Shown: piece after piece, positions 7,670-15,819 of the stretch
Layout of the letters: every line of letters starts with the position of its first letter
Position numbering within the stretch: the first letter of the stretch is position 1
Position numbers and translations under genes: made by a program
Assembly: GCF_001421885.1 (NCBI RefSeq)
Contig: NZ_LMLH01000015.1
Coordinates: forward strand, 27,991-76,438
Direction: 5' to 3'
DNA: 48,448 nt
Origin: Pseudomonas sp. Leaf48
GTDB taxonomy: Bacteria > Pseudomonadota > Gammaproteobacteria > Pseudomonadales > Pseudomonadaceae
The notes under the pieces: generated by a model
Databases searched by the model: none
Seen by the model: only the letters and a program-made list of their open reading frames with translations
Told to the model about the DNA's origin: nothing

Positions 7670-8765
7670 TTACAGCCCGGATTTCAGGCTGGCTTCCAGG
7701 TATTCGTCGATATCGCCGTCGAGTACCTTGTCGCAGTCGCTGCGTTCGATGTTAGTGCGCAAATCCTTGATCCGCGAGGCATCCAGCACGTACGAACGAA
7801 TCTGGTGACCCCAGCCGATATCGGACTTGGTGTCTTCCAGGGCCTGGGAGGCCGCGTTGCGTTTCTGCATTTCCTGCTCATACAACTTGGCCCGCAGCAT
7901 TTTCATGGCGGTGTCCTTGTTGGCGTGCTGGGAACGTTCGTTCTGGCAGCTGACCACGGTGTTCGTCGGTACGTGGGTGATACGTACGGCCGAGTCGGTG
8001 GTGTTTACGTGCTGACCACCGGCACCCGAGGAACGATAGGTGTCGATCCGCAAGTCTGCCGGGTTGATTTCGATTTCGACCTTGTCATCGATCTCCGGGG
8101 AAACGAACACCGCAGAGAAAGATGTGTGACGACGATTGCCGGAGTCGAACGGGCTCTTGCGCACCAGACGGTGCACGCCGATTTCGGTACGCAGCCAGCC
8201 AAAGGCGTATTCGCCCTTGATGTGCACGGTGGCGCCCTTGATCCCGGCGACTTCACCGGCGGACAGTTCCATGATGGTCGCGTCGAAACCGCGTTTGTCA
8301 GCCCAGCGCAGGTACATGCGCAACAGGATGTTGGCCCAATCCTGGGCTTCGGTGCCGCCGGAGCCGGCCTGGATGTCCAGGTAGGCGTTGTTCGGGTCCA
8401 TTTCGTGGCTGAACATGCGGCGGAATTCAAGCTTGGCGAGGTTTTCCTCGAGACGGGCCAGCTCGGCGACGACATCGCCCACTGCGCCTTCATCGTTTTC
8501 TTCGACGGCCATGTCCAGCAGGTCGCGGCAATCGGCCAGACCGGTGTTCAGTTCGTCCAGGGTTTCGACGATCTGCGCCAGTGCAGCACGCTCGCGGCCC
8601 AGCTCCTGGGCGTATTCAGGTTTGTTCCAGACACTCGGATCTTCAAGCTCGCGATTGACTTCAGTCAGACGCTCATGCTTTTGATCGTAGTCAAAGATAC
8701 CCCCGAATAGTTTCGGAGCGCTCGGACAGGTCCTTGATGGTGTTAAGGATCGGGTTGATTTCCAT
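7670..8765 (-). CDS. prfB: Peptide chain release factor 2 (programmed frameshift)
   Basis: RF2 reads UGA and UAA stop codons and triggers peptide release. The protein is made from two frames: ATG at 8765 ([20 protein letters not shown]) through codon 24 (CTT, 8696-8694), then TGA at 8693-8691, where the ribosome shifts +1 and continues as DYDQKHERL to the stop at 7670, giving 364 residues. The stop-recognition motif SPF (KSPFDSG) and the catalytic GGQ (SGAGGQHVN) are both present. A longer single-frame reading that starts upstream at 8926 is not the real N-terminus. lysS follows on the same strand. Confidence 0.97.
8690..8704 (-). promoter_or_regulatory. RF2 autoregulatory +1 frameshift site
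   Basis: On the minus strand the order is GGGGG (internal Shine-Dalgarno-like), TAT, CTT, TGA, C. This is the classical slippery CUU-UGA-C with an SD-like stretch 3 bp upstream of CUU. When RF2 is scarce, the ribosome pauses at UGA and shifts to read GAC, so RF2 controls its own level. Confidence 0.96.
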
Positions 8766-8889
8766 GGCGGGCAGCACTCGTTGGCGAACTTTTGAAAGCC
8801 GGCGAGTATACCGGTAAACAGCCAAAAACGGCAGTCCGCCTGGCCGAAAAGGCATGTTAACAGGCAATCCCTGAAACGACGCAAACCCC

Positions 8890-8912
8890 TGTAGGAGCGA
8901 GCCTGCTCGCGA
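8890..8912. repeat. Single REP-like palindrome upstream of prfB
   Basis: TGTAGGAGCGAGCCTGCTCG folds on GAGC arms. A diverged partner (GGAGCCTGCTCGCACCTGCA) lies near 8980-9000. The 8766-9013 interval between prfB and wspR otherwise shows no gene. Confidence 0.55.
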
Positions 8913-9013
8913 AAAACCGCAAGCACCGCTGGGTATCTGGCTTTAAGCGTTATCGTTCACGCCCATCGTCGGATCGCCGCCCGGAGCCTGCTCGCACCTG
9001 CACAGGGTACGGT

Positions 9014-10015
9014 TTACCCGACCCCAACCTGATTACGCCCATTTTTCTTCGCCGAATACAGGCCCTTGTCCGCCGCCGAGATCAGGTCGCGGTAATTGCC
9101 GCCCGGTTTCGGGATGATGGTCGACAGGCCGATGCTGACGGTCAGGCTTGAACCTTCGCTTGGGGAGTTGTGCGGGATTTTCAGGGCTTCGATGGTCTGG
9201 CGCAGTTTTTCCGCCACAAGTCGGGCACCGCCCGGCGAGGTGTTGGGCAGCACCAGGGAGAATTCTTCGCCGCCGTAACGGGCCGGCAGGTCGGAAGGCC
9301 GGGAGCTGGCGTTGCGGATCGCCTCGGCCACCTTGCGCAGGGCTTCGTCGCCTTCCACGTGACCGAAGTTGTCGTTGTAGGACTTGAAATAGTCGACGTC
9401 GATCATCAGCAACGACAACTGACTCTGCTCGCGCAACGCACGGCGCCATTCCAGTTCCATGTATTCATCGAAATGCCGGCGGTTCGATAATCCGGTCAGG
9501 CCGTCGGAGTTCATCAGGCGCTGCAGCACCAGGTTGGTGTCGAGCAACTGTTGCTGGCTGACCCGCAACGCCCGGTAAGCGGCGTCGCGCTGCAACAGGG
9601 TCATGTAGGACCGCGAGTGATAGCGGATGCGCGCGACCAGTTCGATGTTGTCCGGCAGTTTGACCAGGTAATCGTTGGCGCCGGCGGCGAACGCCGCGCT
9701 CTTGATCAGCGGGTCTTCCTTGGTCGACAGGACGATGATCGGAATGTCCCGGGTCGCCGGATGATTGCGGTATTCGCGTACCAGGCTCAGGCCGTCCAGG
9801 CCCGGCATCACCAGGTCCTGGAGAATCACCGTCGGCTTGATGCGCACCGCTTGGGCGATCGCCTGGTGCGGGTCGGCGCAGAAATGGAAGTCGATGTTCT
9901 CTTCATTCGATAATCCACGGCGCACGGCTTCGCCAATCATCGCCTGATCGTCCACCAGCAATACCATGGCGGCGTTTTCGTCGCTCTTGAAGTCGTCGAT
10001 CTGTAAATCATTCAT
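9014..10015 (-). CDS. wspR: Diguanylate cyclase response regulator WspR
   Basis: A 333-residue output protein of the Wsp system. The receiver domain (about 15-135) has Asp67 in [10 protein letters not shown] as phospho-acceptor. A linker helix leads to a GGDEF domain (about 165-330). The active-site signature is RYGGEEF (GGEEF at 248-252), and the inhibitory-site motif RxxD is intact (R239-P-S-D242). Phosphorylation by WspE promotes assembly and c-di-GMP synthesis, which drives exopolysaccharide and biofilm formation. It starts 48 bp after wspF, the only real gap in the operon, so it may have its own translational control. All key residues are intact. Confidence 0.96.
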   Translation of the reverse strand: MNDLQIDDFKSDENAAMVLLVDDQAMIGEAVRRGLSNEENIDFHFCADPHQAIAQAVRIKPTVILQDLVMPGLDGLSLVREYRNHPATRDIPIIVLSTKEDPLIKSAAFAAGANDYLVKLPDNIELVARIRYHSRSYMTLLQRDAAYRALRVSQQQLLDTNLVLQRLMNSDGLTGLSNRRHFDEYMELEWRRALREQSQLSLLMIDVDYFKSYNDNFGHVEGDEALRKVAEAIRNASSRPSDLPARYGGEEFSLVLPNTSPGGARLVAEKLRQTIEALKIPHNSPSEGSSLTVSIGLSTIIPKPGGNYRDLISAADKGLYSAKKNGRNQVGVG

Positions 10016-10063
10016 GTGCGGTCACCTGAGTACTGCCTGGGCCAGGGTTGCGAAAAAAAGTAG

Positions 10064-11074
10064 TCATTTGGAGAAAATCTCCAGCAATCGTGGCGCTATC
10101 TTGTCCAGTGGGCGAATTTCCACGGCAGCGTCGATGGCCGCGGCCGCTTTCGGCATGCCGTAGACCGCGCTGCTGTTCTGGTCCTGTGCGATGGTCAGGT
10201 AACCCTGCTGGCGCATGAGTTTAAGCCCCTGAGCGCCATCACGCCCCATGCCGGTGAGCAAAACGCCTACGGCATCGCCGGCCCAGTGATGGGCCACGCT
10301 CTCGAAGAACACGTCGATAGAGGGTCGGTAGATTTCGTTGACCGGTTCGGCGGTGTAGGCCAGCGTGCCGTTTTTCAACAGACGGATATGATGATTGGTG
10401 CCGGCCAGCAAGACCGTGCCGCTTTGCGGCGGCTCACCTTCGCGGGCCAGCCGCACGTCGAGGCCGCTGGCACTGCCGAGCCATTCGGCCATGCCGGCGG
10501 CGAACACCTGGTCAACGTGCTGTACCAGCACGATGGCCGCTGAGAAGTTGCGCGGCAGCCCCTTGAGCAGGACCTCTAGCGCAGCGGGCCCGCCGGCGGA
10601 TGAACCGATGGCAATCAGCCTTTGTCGCGAACCCTGATTGCGTGACGGGCCGGGGGCGGAACGTTCGCCACTGACCTTTTCGCCGATCAGCCAGCCGATG
10701 TTGATGATTTTGCGCAGTAATGGCGCGGCCGCTTCCTGGGCATTACCGGCACCGAGGGTCGGAGTGTCGACGACGTCCAGTGCCCCGTGGCCCATGGCTT
10801 CGAACACCCGGTGGACATTCTGCTGGCGATCGACGGTAACAATGACGATGGCGCAAGGGGTCTCATTCATGATCCGCCGGGTAGCCTCGACGCCATCCAT
10901 CACCGGCATGATCAGGTCCATCAGGATCAGGTCCGGCGTATCCTGCGCGCACAGGTGCACTGCCTCGGCCCCGTCGCCGGCGACCCAGACCACCTGGTGA
11001 GCCGGCTCGAACGCCAGAGCGCGGCGCAGGGCTTCCACTGCCATTGGCATGTCGTTGACAATTGCGATCCTCAT
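10064..11074 (-). CDS. wspF: CheB-like methylesterase WspF
   Basis: A 336-residue protein that removes methyl groups from WspA and so turns the system down. An N-terminal receiver (Asp53 in LILMDLIMPVMDG) is joined to a CheB esterase domain (about 150-335) with the catalytic Ser in IGSSAGGPAAL, His in VLVQHVDQ and Asp in TGMGRDGAQGL. Its ATG overlaps the wspE stop by 4 bp. In P. fluorescens, loss of wspF gives the wrinkly-spreader state through unchecked WspR activity; here the reading frame is complete, so a wild-type smooth state is expected. Confidence 0.96.
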   Translation of the reverse strand: MRIAIVNDMPMAVEALRRALAFEPAHQVVWVAGDGAEAVHLCAQDTPDLILMDLIMPVMDGVEATRRIMNETPCAIVIVTVDRQQNVHRVFEAMGHGALDVVDTPTLGAGNAQEAAAPLLRKIINIGWLIGEKVSGERSAPGPSRNQGSRQRLIAIGSSAGGPAALEVLLKGLPRNFSAAIVLVQHVDQVFAAGMAEWLGSASGLDVRLAREGEPPQSGTVLLAGTNHHIRLLKNGTLAYTAEPVNEIYRPSIDVFFESVAHHWAGDAVGVLLTGMGRDGAQGLKLMRQQGYLTIAQDQNSSAVYGMPKAAAAIDAAVEIRPLDKIAPRLLEIFSK

Positions 11075-13341
11075 GCCCGCGCTCCTCCAATGAGCTCGAC
11101 CACTGCATCGAGCAGGGCGTCGTCATGAAAACTGGCCTTGGCCAAATAGTAGTCGGCGCCGGCATCCAGCCCCCGACGGCGATCTTCTTCGCGATCCTTG
11201 TAGGACACCACCATCACCGGCAGCGATTGCAGGCGATTGTCCCGACGCAGCAGCGTGACCAGTTCGATGCCATCCATGCGCGGCATATCAATGTCGGTGA
11301 TCAGCAGATCGAAATCCTCCGAACGCAGGGCGTTCCAGCCGTCCATGCCATCCACCGCGACCGCTACGTCATAGCCGCGATTGAGTAGCAATTTACGCTG
11401 CAACTCTCGCACGGTCAGGGAGTCGTCGACCACCAGAATCCGCTTGCGCGCGGCTTCGACGACCTTGCTGCTGTGCCGGGCGATGCGTTCCAGACGCCCG
11501 GTATTGAGCAGTTTATCCACGGAGCGCAGCATGTCTTCGACGTCGACGATCAGCACCACTGAACCGTCGTCGAGCAAGGCCCCGGCAGAAATGTCCTGCA
11601 CCTTGCCCAGACGCTCATCCAGCGGCAGCACCACCAATGTCCGTTCGCCGATAAAGCGCTCCACCGCCACGCCGTAGATCGCATCGCGTTCGCGGATGAC
11701 CACGACTTTCAATGTTTGCGGGCTGTTCTGGCTCGCCGGGCGCTGCAATAGCTGAGTCGCCGCCACCAGCCCCACGTGTCGGCCCTCGTGCCAGAAGTGC
11801 TGGCGACCTTCGACCTGGACGATATCCGCCGGCTCCAGATCGCACATGCGTTCAATGTGAGCCAACGGAAAGGCGTAGGCTTCGTCGCCGACCTCTACCA
11901 CCAGGCTGCGCACCACCGACAGGGTCAGCGGCACTTCCAGATGGAAACGGCTGCCCTCGCCCGCCGTCTGCTCCAGTACCACGGCGCCGCGCAATTGCCG
12001 GACCATGTGCTGCACCGCATCAAGCCCGACGCCGCGTCCGGAGACTTCGGTGACCGTGTCGCGCAGGCTGAAACCCGGCAGAAACAGGAACGTCAGCAGC
12101 TCTTCCTCGCTCAACTGCGCGGCGGTTTGCGCTGGCGACAACTGCCGTTCGATGATGCTGCGGCGGACCTTTTCCAGGTCCACGCCATTACCGTCATCAC
12201 TCAACTCCAGCACCAACAGCCCGGCCTGATGGGAGACGCGCAGGCGGATCAGGCCTTCAGCCGGCTTGCCTGCCAGCAGGCGCTGCTCAGGGCTTTCAAT
12301 GCCATGATCGACCGCGTTGCGCAGCAAATGGGTCAGCGGAGCTTCGAGCTTTTCCAGCACGTCGCGATCGACCTGGGTCTTCTCACCCTCGATCTCCAGG
12401 CGCACCTGTTTACCCAAGTCGCGGCCCAGATCGCGGACCATGCGCACTTGTCCGCTCAGCACATCAGCAAACGGCCGCATCCGACAGGCCAATGCCGTGT
12501 CGTACAGCACCTGCGCCCGCTGGCCGGCCTGCCAGGCGAACTCATCGAGTTCGGTGTTCTTTTCCACCAGCAATTGCTGGGATTGCGCCAGAAGTCGCCG
12601 GGCATCCTCGAGGGCTTCCCGGGCTTCCAGGCTCAAGGCCTGGTCCTTGAGATGCGTATTGAGGTTCTCCAGCGCGCGCTGGCTGTTGTTCTGCAGGCGT
12701 TTGAGACGCTGCATGGCGGCCAGATGCGGTTTGAGCCGCAGGGTTTCGACCAGGGATTTACTCGACAGATCGAGCAGGCTGTTCAGGCGCTCGGCGGTAA
12801 CGCGCAGCACACGTTCGCCGTTTTCCGTCGCGGGTTTTCTTTTGCGCAGTGTCTTGGCCGCAGGCGGCTCAATGTCCTCTGCCACTGGCTCGATCCCAGG
12901 CACTGGCGCTTCGAGCTGCAGTTCGGCCATCACCGGTGCTGCCGCCGTGGCGTTCGGGTCGAGCAATTGCGCCATCCGTGCCACATAGGCTTCGATCTCG
13001 GCCCCTTGCGGATTGTTGTTCGGTGTGGCGATGCGCATCAGCAGATCGGTGCCTTGCAGCAACGCATCGATATGCTCCGGGCACAGCAGCAGACGCCCTT
13101 CCTGGGCACTGACCAGACAATCTTCCATCACGTGGGCAACGCTGACCCCGGCATCGATACCCACGATCCGCGCCGCGCCCTTGAGCGAGTGTGCCGCGCG
13201 CATGCACGACTCGAGCTGGTCGGCCAGGGTCGGGTTGCGTTCAAGCGCCAACAGACCGGTACTCAACACCTGGGTCTGGGCCTCGGCTTCCAGGCTGAAC
13301 AGCTCCTGCAAAGAGGCGTCGCGCATTTGCTCAGGGGTCAT
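11071..13341 (-). CDS. wspE: CheA-like hybrid sensor kinase WspE
   Basis: A 756-residue hybrid kinase. The N-terminal Hpt domain has His51 in AAHSLKGAARIVG. A dimerisation and HATPase region follows (LRNAVDHGIESPEQR is the N-box, DDGNGVDLEKVR the G1 region, GRGVGLDAVQ the G2 region). Then comes a CheW-like regulatory domain, and a C-terminal receiver (about 630-750) with Asp683 in LLITDIDMPRMDG. It autophosphorylates on the Hpt His and passes phosphate to WspR and WspF; the attached receiver probably acts as a sink or adaptation site. It overlaps wspD and wspF by 4 bp each. Confidence 0.96.
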   Translation of the reverse strand: MTPEQMRDASLQELFSLEAEAQTQVLSTGLLALERNPTLADQLESCMRAAHSLKGAARIVGIDAGVSVAHVMEDCLVSAQEGRLLLCPEHIDALLQGTDLLMRIATPNNNPQGAEIEAYVARMAQLLDPNATAAAPVMAELQLEAPVPGIEPVAEDIEPPAAKTLRKRKPATENGERVLRVTAERLNSLLDLSSKSLVETLRLKPHLAAMQRLKRLQNNSQRALENLNTHLKDQALSLEAREALEDARRLLAQSQQLLVEKNTELDEFAWQAGQRAQVLYDTALACRMRPFADVLSGQVRMVRDLGRDLGKQVRLEIEGEKTQVDRDVLEKLEAPLTHLLRNAVDHGIESPEQRLLAGKPAEGLIRLRVSHQAGLLVLELSDDGNGVDLEKVRRSIIERQLSPAQTAAQLSEEELLTFLFLPGFSLRDTVTEVSGRGVGLDAVQHMVRQLRGAVVLEQTAGEGSRFHLEVPLTLSVVRSLVVEVGDEAYAFPLAHIERMCDLEPADIVQVEGRQHFWHEGRHVGLVAATQLLQRPASQNSPQTLKVVVIRERDAIYGVAVERFIGERTLVVLPLDERLGKVQDISAGALLDDGSVVLIVDVEDMLRSVDKLLNTGRLERIARHSSKVVEAARKRILVVDDSLTVRELQRKLLLNRGYDVAVAVDGMDGWNALRSEDFDLLITDIDMPRMDGIELVTLLRRDNRLQSLPVMVVSYKDREEDRRRGLDAGADYYLAKASFHDDALLDAVVELIGGARA

Positions 13342-14018
13342 GTAAGGCTCCGTGTCACGGCTGTCAGCAGCTGCTCTTCATCCAGCCAGCGCAGGCTGCG
13401 GCCTTTGAATTGCAACACGCCCCGGGTGTATATGGCGCTGGCCTGGGCACCGGAGCGCGAGGCCGCATCGAGGATGCGCTCATCGATGGCGTGAATCCCG
13501 TCGACCTCATCCACCGGCACCACCACCGGCCCGCCGTGAGCCGCGATGATCAGCATGCGCGGCATGACCCGGATGCCAGGCGCGACGTTGCCGCTGCCAT
13601 CGAGCCCGAGCAGTTCCACCAGCGACAGGCACGCCACCAACGCGCCGCGCACATTGGCAACACCGAGCAGGGCCCGGGAGCGCTGGTGCGGCAAAGAGTG
13701 AATCGCCTGCATCGGCGCCACTTCGACCAGACTGCGGGTAGCCAGGCCCAACCATTCTTCGCCCAGGCGAAACATCAACAGCGAGCGGGTTTTCACCTCG
13801 CTCTCGAGCGCAATGGACACCTGCTCGCGATCTTCCTGCTGCAACGCATAACGATCGAGCAAACGCGTGGCGGCGGCCGAATACACCGCGCAATTACGGC
13901 AGTGAATGTGCTCACCCAGCAACGGGCAGGATTTGTCACCGTGAATCCCGATGCGGTTCCAGCAATCGTCGATGGCCTGGGCGTCCCGGCTGACGCGAAA
14001 GGTATCGGAGGCGGTCAT
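13338..14018 (-). CDS. wspD: CheW-like coupling protein WspD
   Basis: A 226-residue scaffold with a CheW domain at about residues 75-215 (LLMFRLGEEWLGLATRSLVE through RGVLQFKGRSLRWLDEE). The N-terminal ~70 residues contain a Cys-rich segment (CPLLGEHIHCRNCAVYSAA) not found in ordinary CheW proteins. It links WspE to the WspA receptor. It overlaps both wspC and wspE by 4 bp, so it is translationally coupled. The Cys cluster could bind a metal or be redox-active, but that is inference. Confidence 0.93.
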   Translation of the reverse strand: MTASDTFRVSRDAQAIDDCWNRIGIHGDKSCPLLGEHIHCRNCAVYSAAATRLLDRYALQQEDREQVSIALESEVKTRSLLMFRLGEEWLGLATRSLVEVAPMQAIHSLPHQRSRALLGVANVRGALVACLSLVELLGLDGSGNVAPGIRVMPRMLIIAAHGGPVVVPVDEVDGIHAIDERILDAASRSGAQASAIYTRGVLQFKGRSLRWLDEEQLLTAVTRSLT

Positions 14019-15286
14019 CGTCTACGCTCACTGTCGGCGGCGCGGCCGCTGCGGGCGGCACGCTCCTGTAATCGTCTGGCACCCGCGGTGTCGCCCTGGG
14101 CTTGCAGCAATGCCGCCAGGTGCATCAACGCCTCGGGATGTTGCGGTTCGAGGTACAACGCCTTGCGATAAAAACCCTGGGCCTCCAGGGCATTGCCGGC
14201 CACGTCGCTGAGCAACCCCAGCCAGCAAAAAACCTGGGCTACCGGCTCGTGGCTGCGCAGATAACTTTCACAGGCGACCCGCGCTTGTGCAGTTTTGCCT
14301 TCGTTGGCCAGGGCGGCGATGTTTGCCAGCAACCCGGCCCTGTCGGAATCCGGCTTCTTTGCCGCAGCAGGCATCGGCGCCACGCTGGCAAACGGACGGC
14401 TGCGCAGTGACGTTGGCGGGGCGCTGCGCAGTTGTTTCTGCACCGGTAAAGGCGCAGGTACGAAGAGGGGGAACGGCTCAGGCACCGGGGCGTTCTGGTG
14501 ACTGAAAGCAAAGGATTGTGCAATGCCAATCGAGCGCATGCCCAAGCGCCCCAGCGGAGCACCCTCGGCCGGACCGATGAATAGCACGCCATCCACGTGG
14601 GTCAGGCGCTTGAGCACTTCAAACACCTGCTTCTGCGTTGCCTGGTCAAAATAGATCAGCAGATTACGGCAGAACACAAAGTCATACGGCGGCTCACCGG
14701 CCAGCAGCGCCGGATCAAGCAGATTGCCGACCTGCAGGCGCACCTGCTCGAGCACTCTCTGGTCAAGGCGAAAACTATCGCCTGCGGCGCTGAAATGGCG
14801 TTCTCGAAAGCCCATGTCGTGGCCACGAAAGGAGTTTTTGCCATACAGCGCACGCCTGGCTTTTTCCACAGACAGGGGGCTGACGTCCATGCCGTCGACC
14901 TTGAACTGATGCGGCTTGAGCCCGGCATCGAGCAACGCCATGGCTATCGAGTACGGTTCTTCTCCGGTGGAGCACGGCAGGCTGAGGATCCTCAGCGCAC
15001 GCAGGTTATTGATCTCGGTCAGGCGTTTGCTGGCCAGCCTGGCCAGGGTGACGAAGGACTCCGGGTAACGGAAGAACCAGGTTTCCGGGACGATCACCGC
15101 TTCGATCAGTGCCTGCTGTTCGTTCTCTGAGCCTTGCAGCAGTTGCCAGTAATGATCGGCTGTCAGCGCATGCGACGCGGCACTGCGCTGGCGCACGGCA
15201 CGCTCGATGATCGCCGGCCCTACCGAGGTCACGTCAAGGCCGATGCGCGCCTTGAGGAAATCGAAAAAGCGCTGGTCGCTGCTCAT
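14015..15286 (-). CDS. wspC: CheR-like methyltransferase WspC with TPR tail
   Basis: A 423-residue S-adenosylmethionine-dependent methyltransferase that methylates Glu residues of WspA. The CheR domain (about 1-270) shows LPCSTGEEPYSIAMAL (SAM-binding) and FVFCRNLLIYF. A Pro-rich linker leads to tetratricopeptide-like repeats at about 330-410 (WLGLLSDVAGNALEAQGFYR, HPEALMHLAALLQAQGD), which probably mediate receptor docking. It opposes WspF to set receptor sensitivity. Start and stop overlap wspB and wspD by 4 bp. Confidence 0.94.
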   Translation of the reverse strand: MSSDQRFFDFLKARIGLDVTSVGPAIIERAVRQRSAASHALTADHYWQLLQGSENEQQALIEAVIVPETWFFRYPESFVTLARLASKRLTEINNLRALRILSLPCSTGEEPYSIAMALLDAGLKPHQFKVDGMDVSPLSVEKARRALYGKNSFRGHDMGFRERHFSAAGDSFRLDQRVLEQVRLQVGNLLDPALLAGEPPYDFVFCRNLLIYFDQATQKQVFEVLKRLTHVDGVLFIGPAEGAPLGRLGMRSIGIAQSFAFSHQNAPVPEPFPLFVPAPLPVQKQLRSAPPTSLRSRPFASVAPMPAAAKKPDSDRAGLLANIAALANEGKTAQARVACESYLRSHEPVAQVFCWLGLLSDVAGNALEAQGFYRKALYLEPQHPEALMHLAALLQAQGDTAGARRLQERAARSGRAADSERRR

Positions 15287-15819
15287 GAGTGCGCCTCAAG
15301 CGACGCCAGGTCCAGCGGTGGCGAAGGGAACAACAGTGCGCGAACCTCATCGTTCAGCAGATCCCTGACCCGCACCCATTGCAGCAAACCCTGCTCGTCC
15401 TTGCGCACCGGTCCCAGGTACGGCGCCTGGCGATTGTCCAGTCCATAGGGTTGAAAATCCGCCGGATCGCAACGCAGGGTGTCGGTGGCCTGCTCCAGAA
15501 TCAACCCGAGCAGTTTCGTTTCCGCGCTTTCATCGCGACGGTAGTTGACCAGCACAAGCCGCGTACTGGTACGGGCCTGGGCGGGCGAACCAAAGGCCAG
15601 TGCGCAGAGGTCAATCACCGGTACCACCACACCACGACAGGCGAACACGCCGGCGACCCATTCGGGGGTACCGGGGATCGGCTTCAACGCATGGCACGGC
15701 AGCACTTGCGCCACCTCTATCGCTTGTAATGCATAGCGCTCGCTGCCGACGCGAAACACCAGAAACAACGCGTGCGCCGCCTGTTTCACGGCAGCGCGTT
15801 TGGCGGTGATTTCGCTCAT
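15283..15819 (-). CDS. wspB: CheW-like coupling protein WspB
   Basis: A 178-residue single-domain CheW protein: FLVFRVGSERYALQAIEVAQVL at the start, then WVAGVFACRGVVVPVIDLCALAF, and RLVLVNYRR. It couples WspA to the kinase WspE. Its ATG shares one base with the wspA stop (TGATG), and its stop overlaps wspC by 4 bp. It is shorter than WspD and has no Cys-rich N-terminus, so the two couplers are not redundant in structure. Confidence 0.94.
   Translation of the reverse strand: MSEITAKRAAVKQAAHALFLVFRVGSERYALQAIEVAQVLPCHALKPIPGTPEWVAGVFACRGVVVPVIDLCALAFGSPAQARTSTRLVLVNYRRDESAETKLLGLILEQATDTLRCDPADFQPYGLDNRQAPYLGPVRKDEQGLLQWVRVRDLLNDEVRALLFPSPPLDLASLEAHS

Noticed and set aside
6212..8710. Long plus-strand open frame (832 codons) opposite lysS and prfB
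   Set aside because: It is antisense to two certain genes. Its composition is the mirror of their codon use, and it has no recognisable domain.
8694..8926. N-terminal extension of RF2 in the second frame
   Set aside because: It is unlike any RF2. The canonical start at 8765 plus the CTT-TGA-C shift gives the conserved protein.
11776..13494. Plus-strand open frame of 572 codons opposite wspE
   Set aside because: It is a high-GC mirror frame of wspE, His/Gln-rich, with no RBS or family signature.
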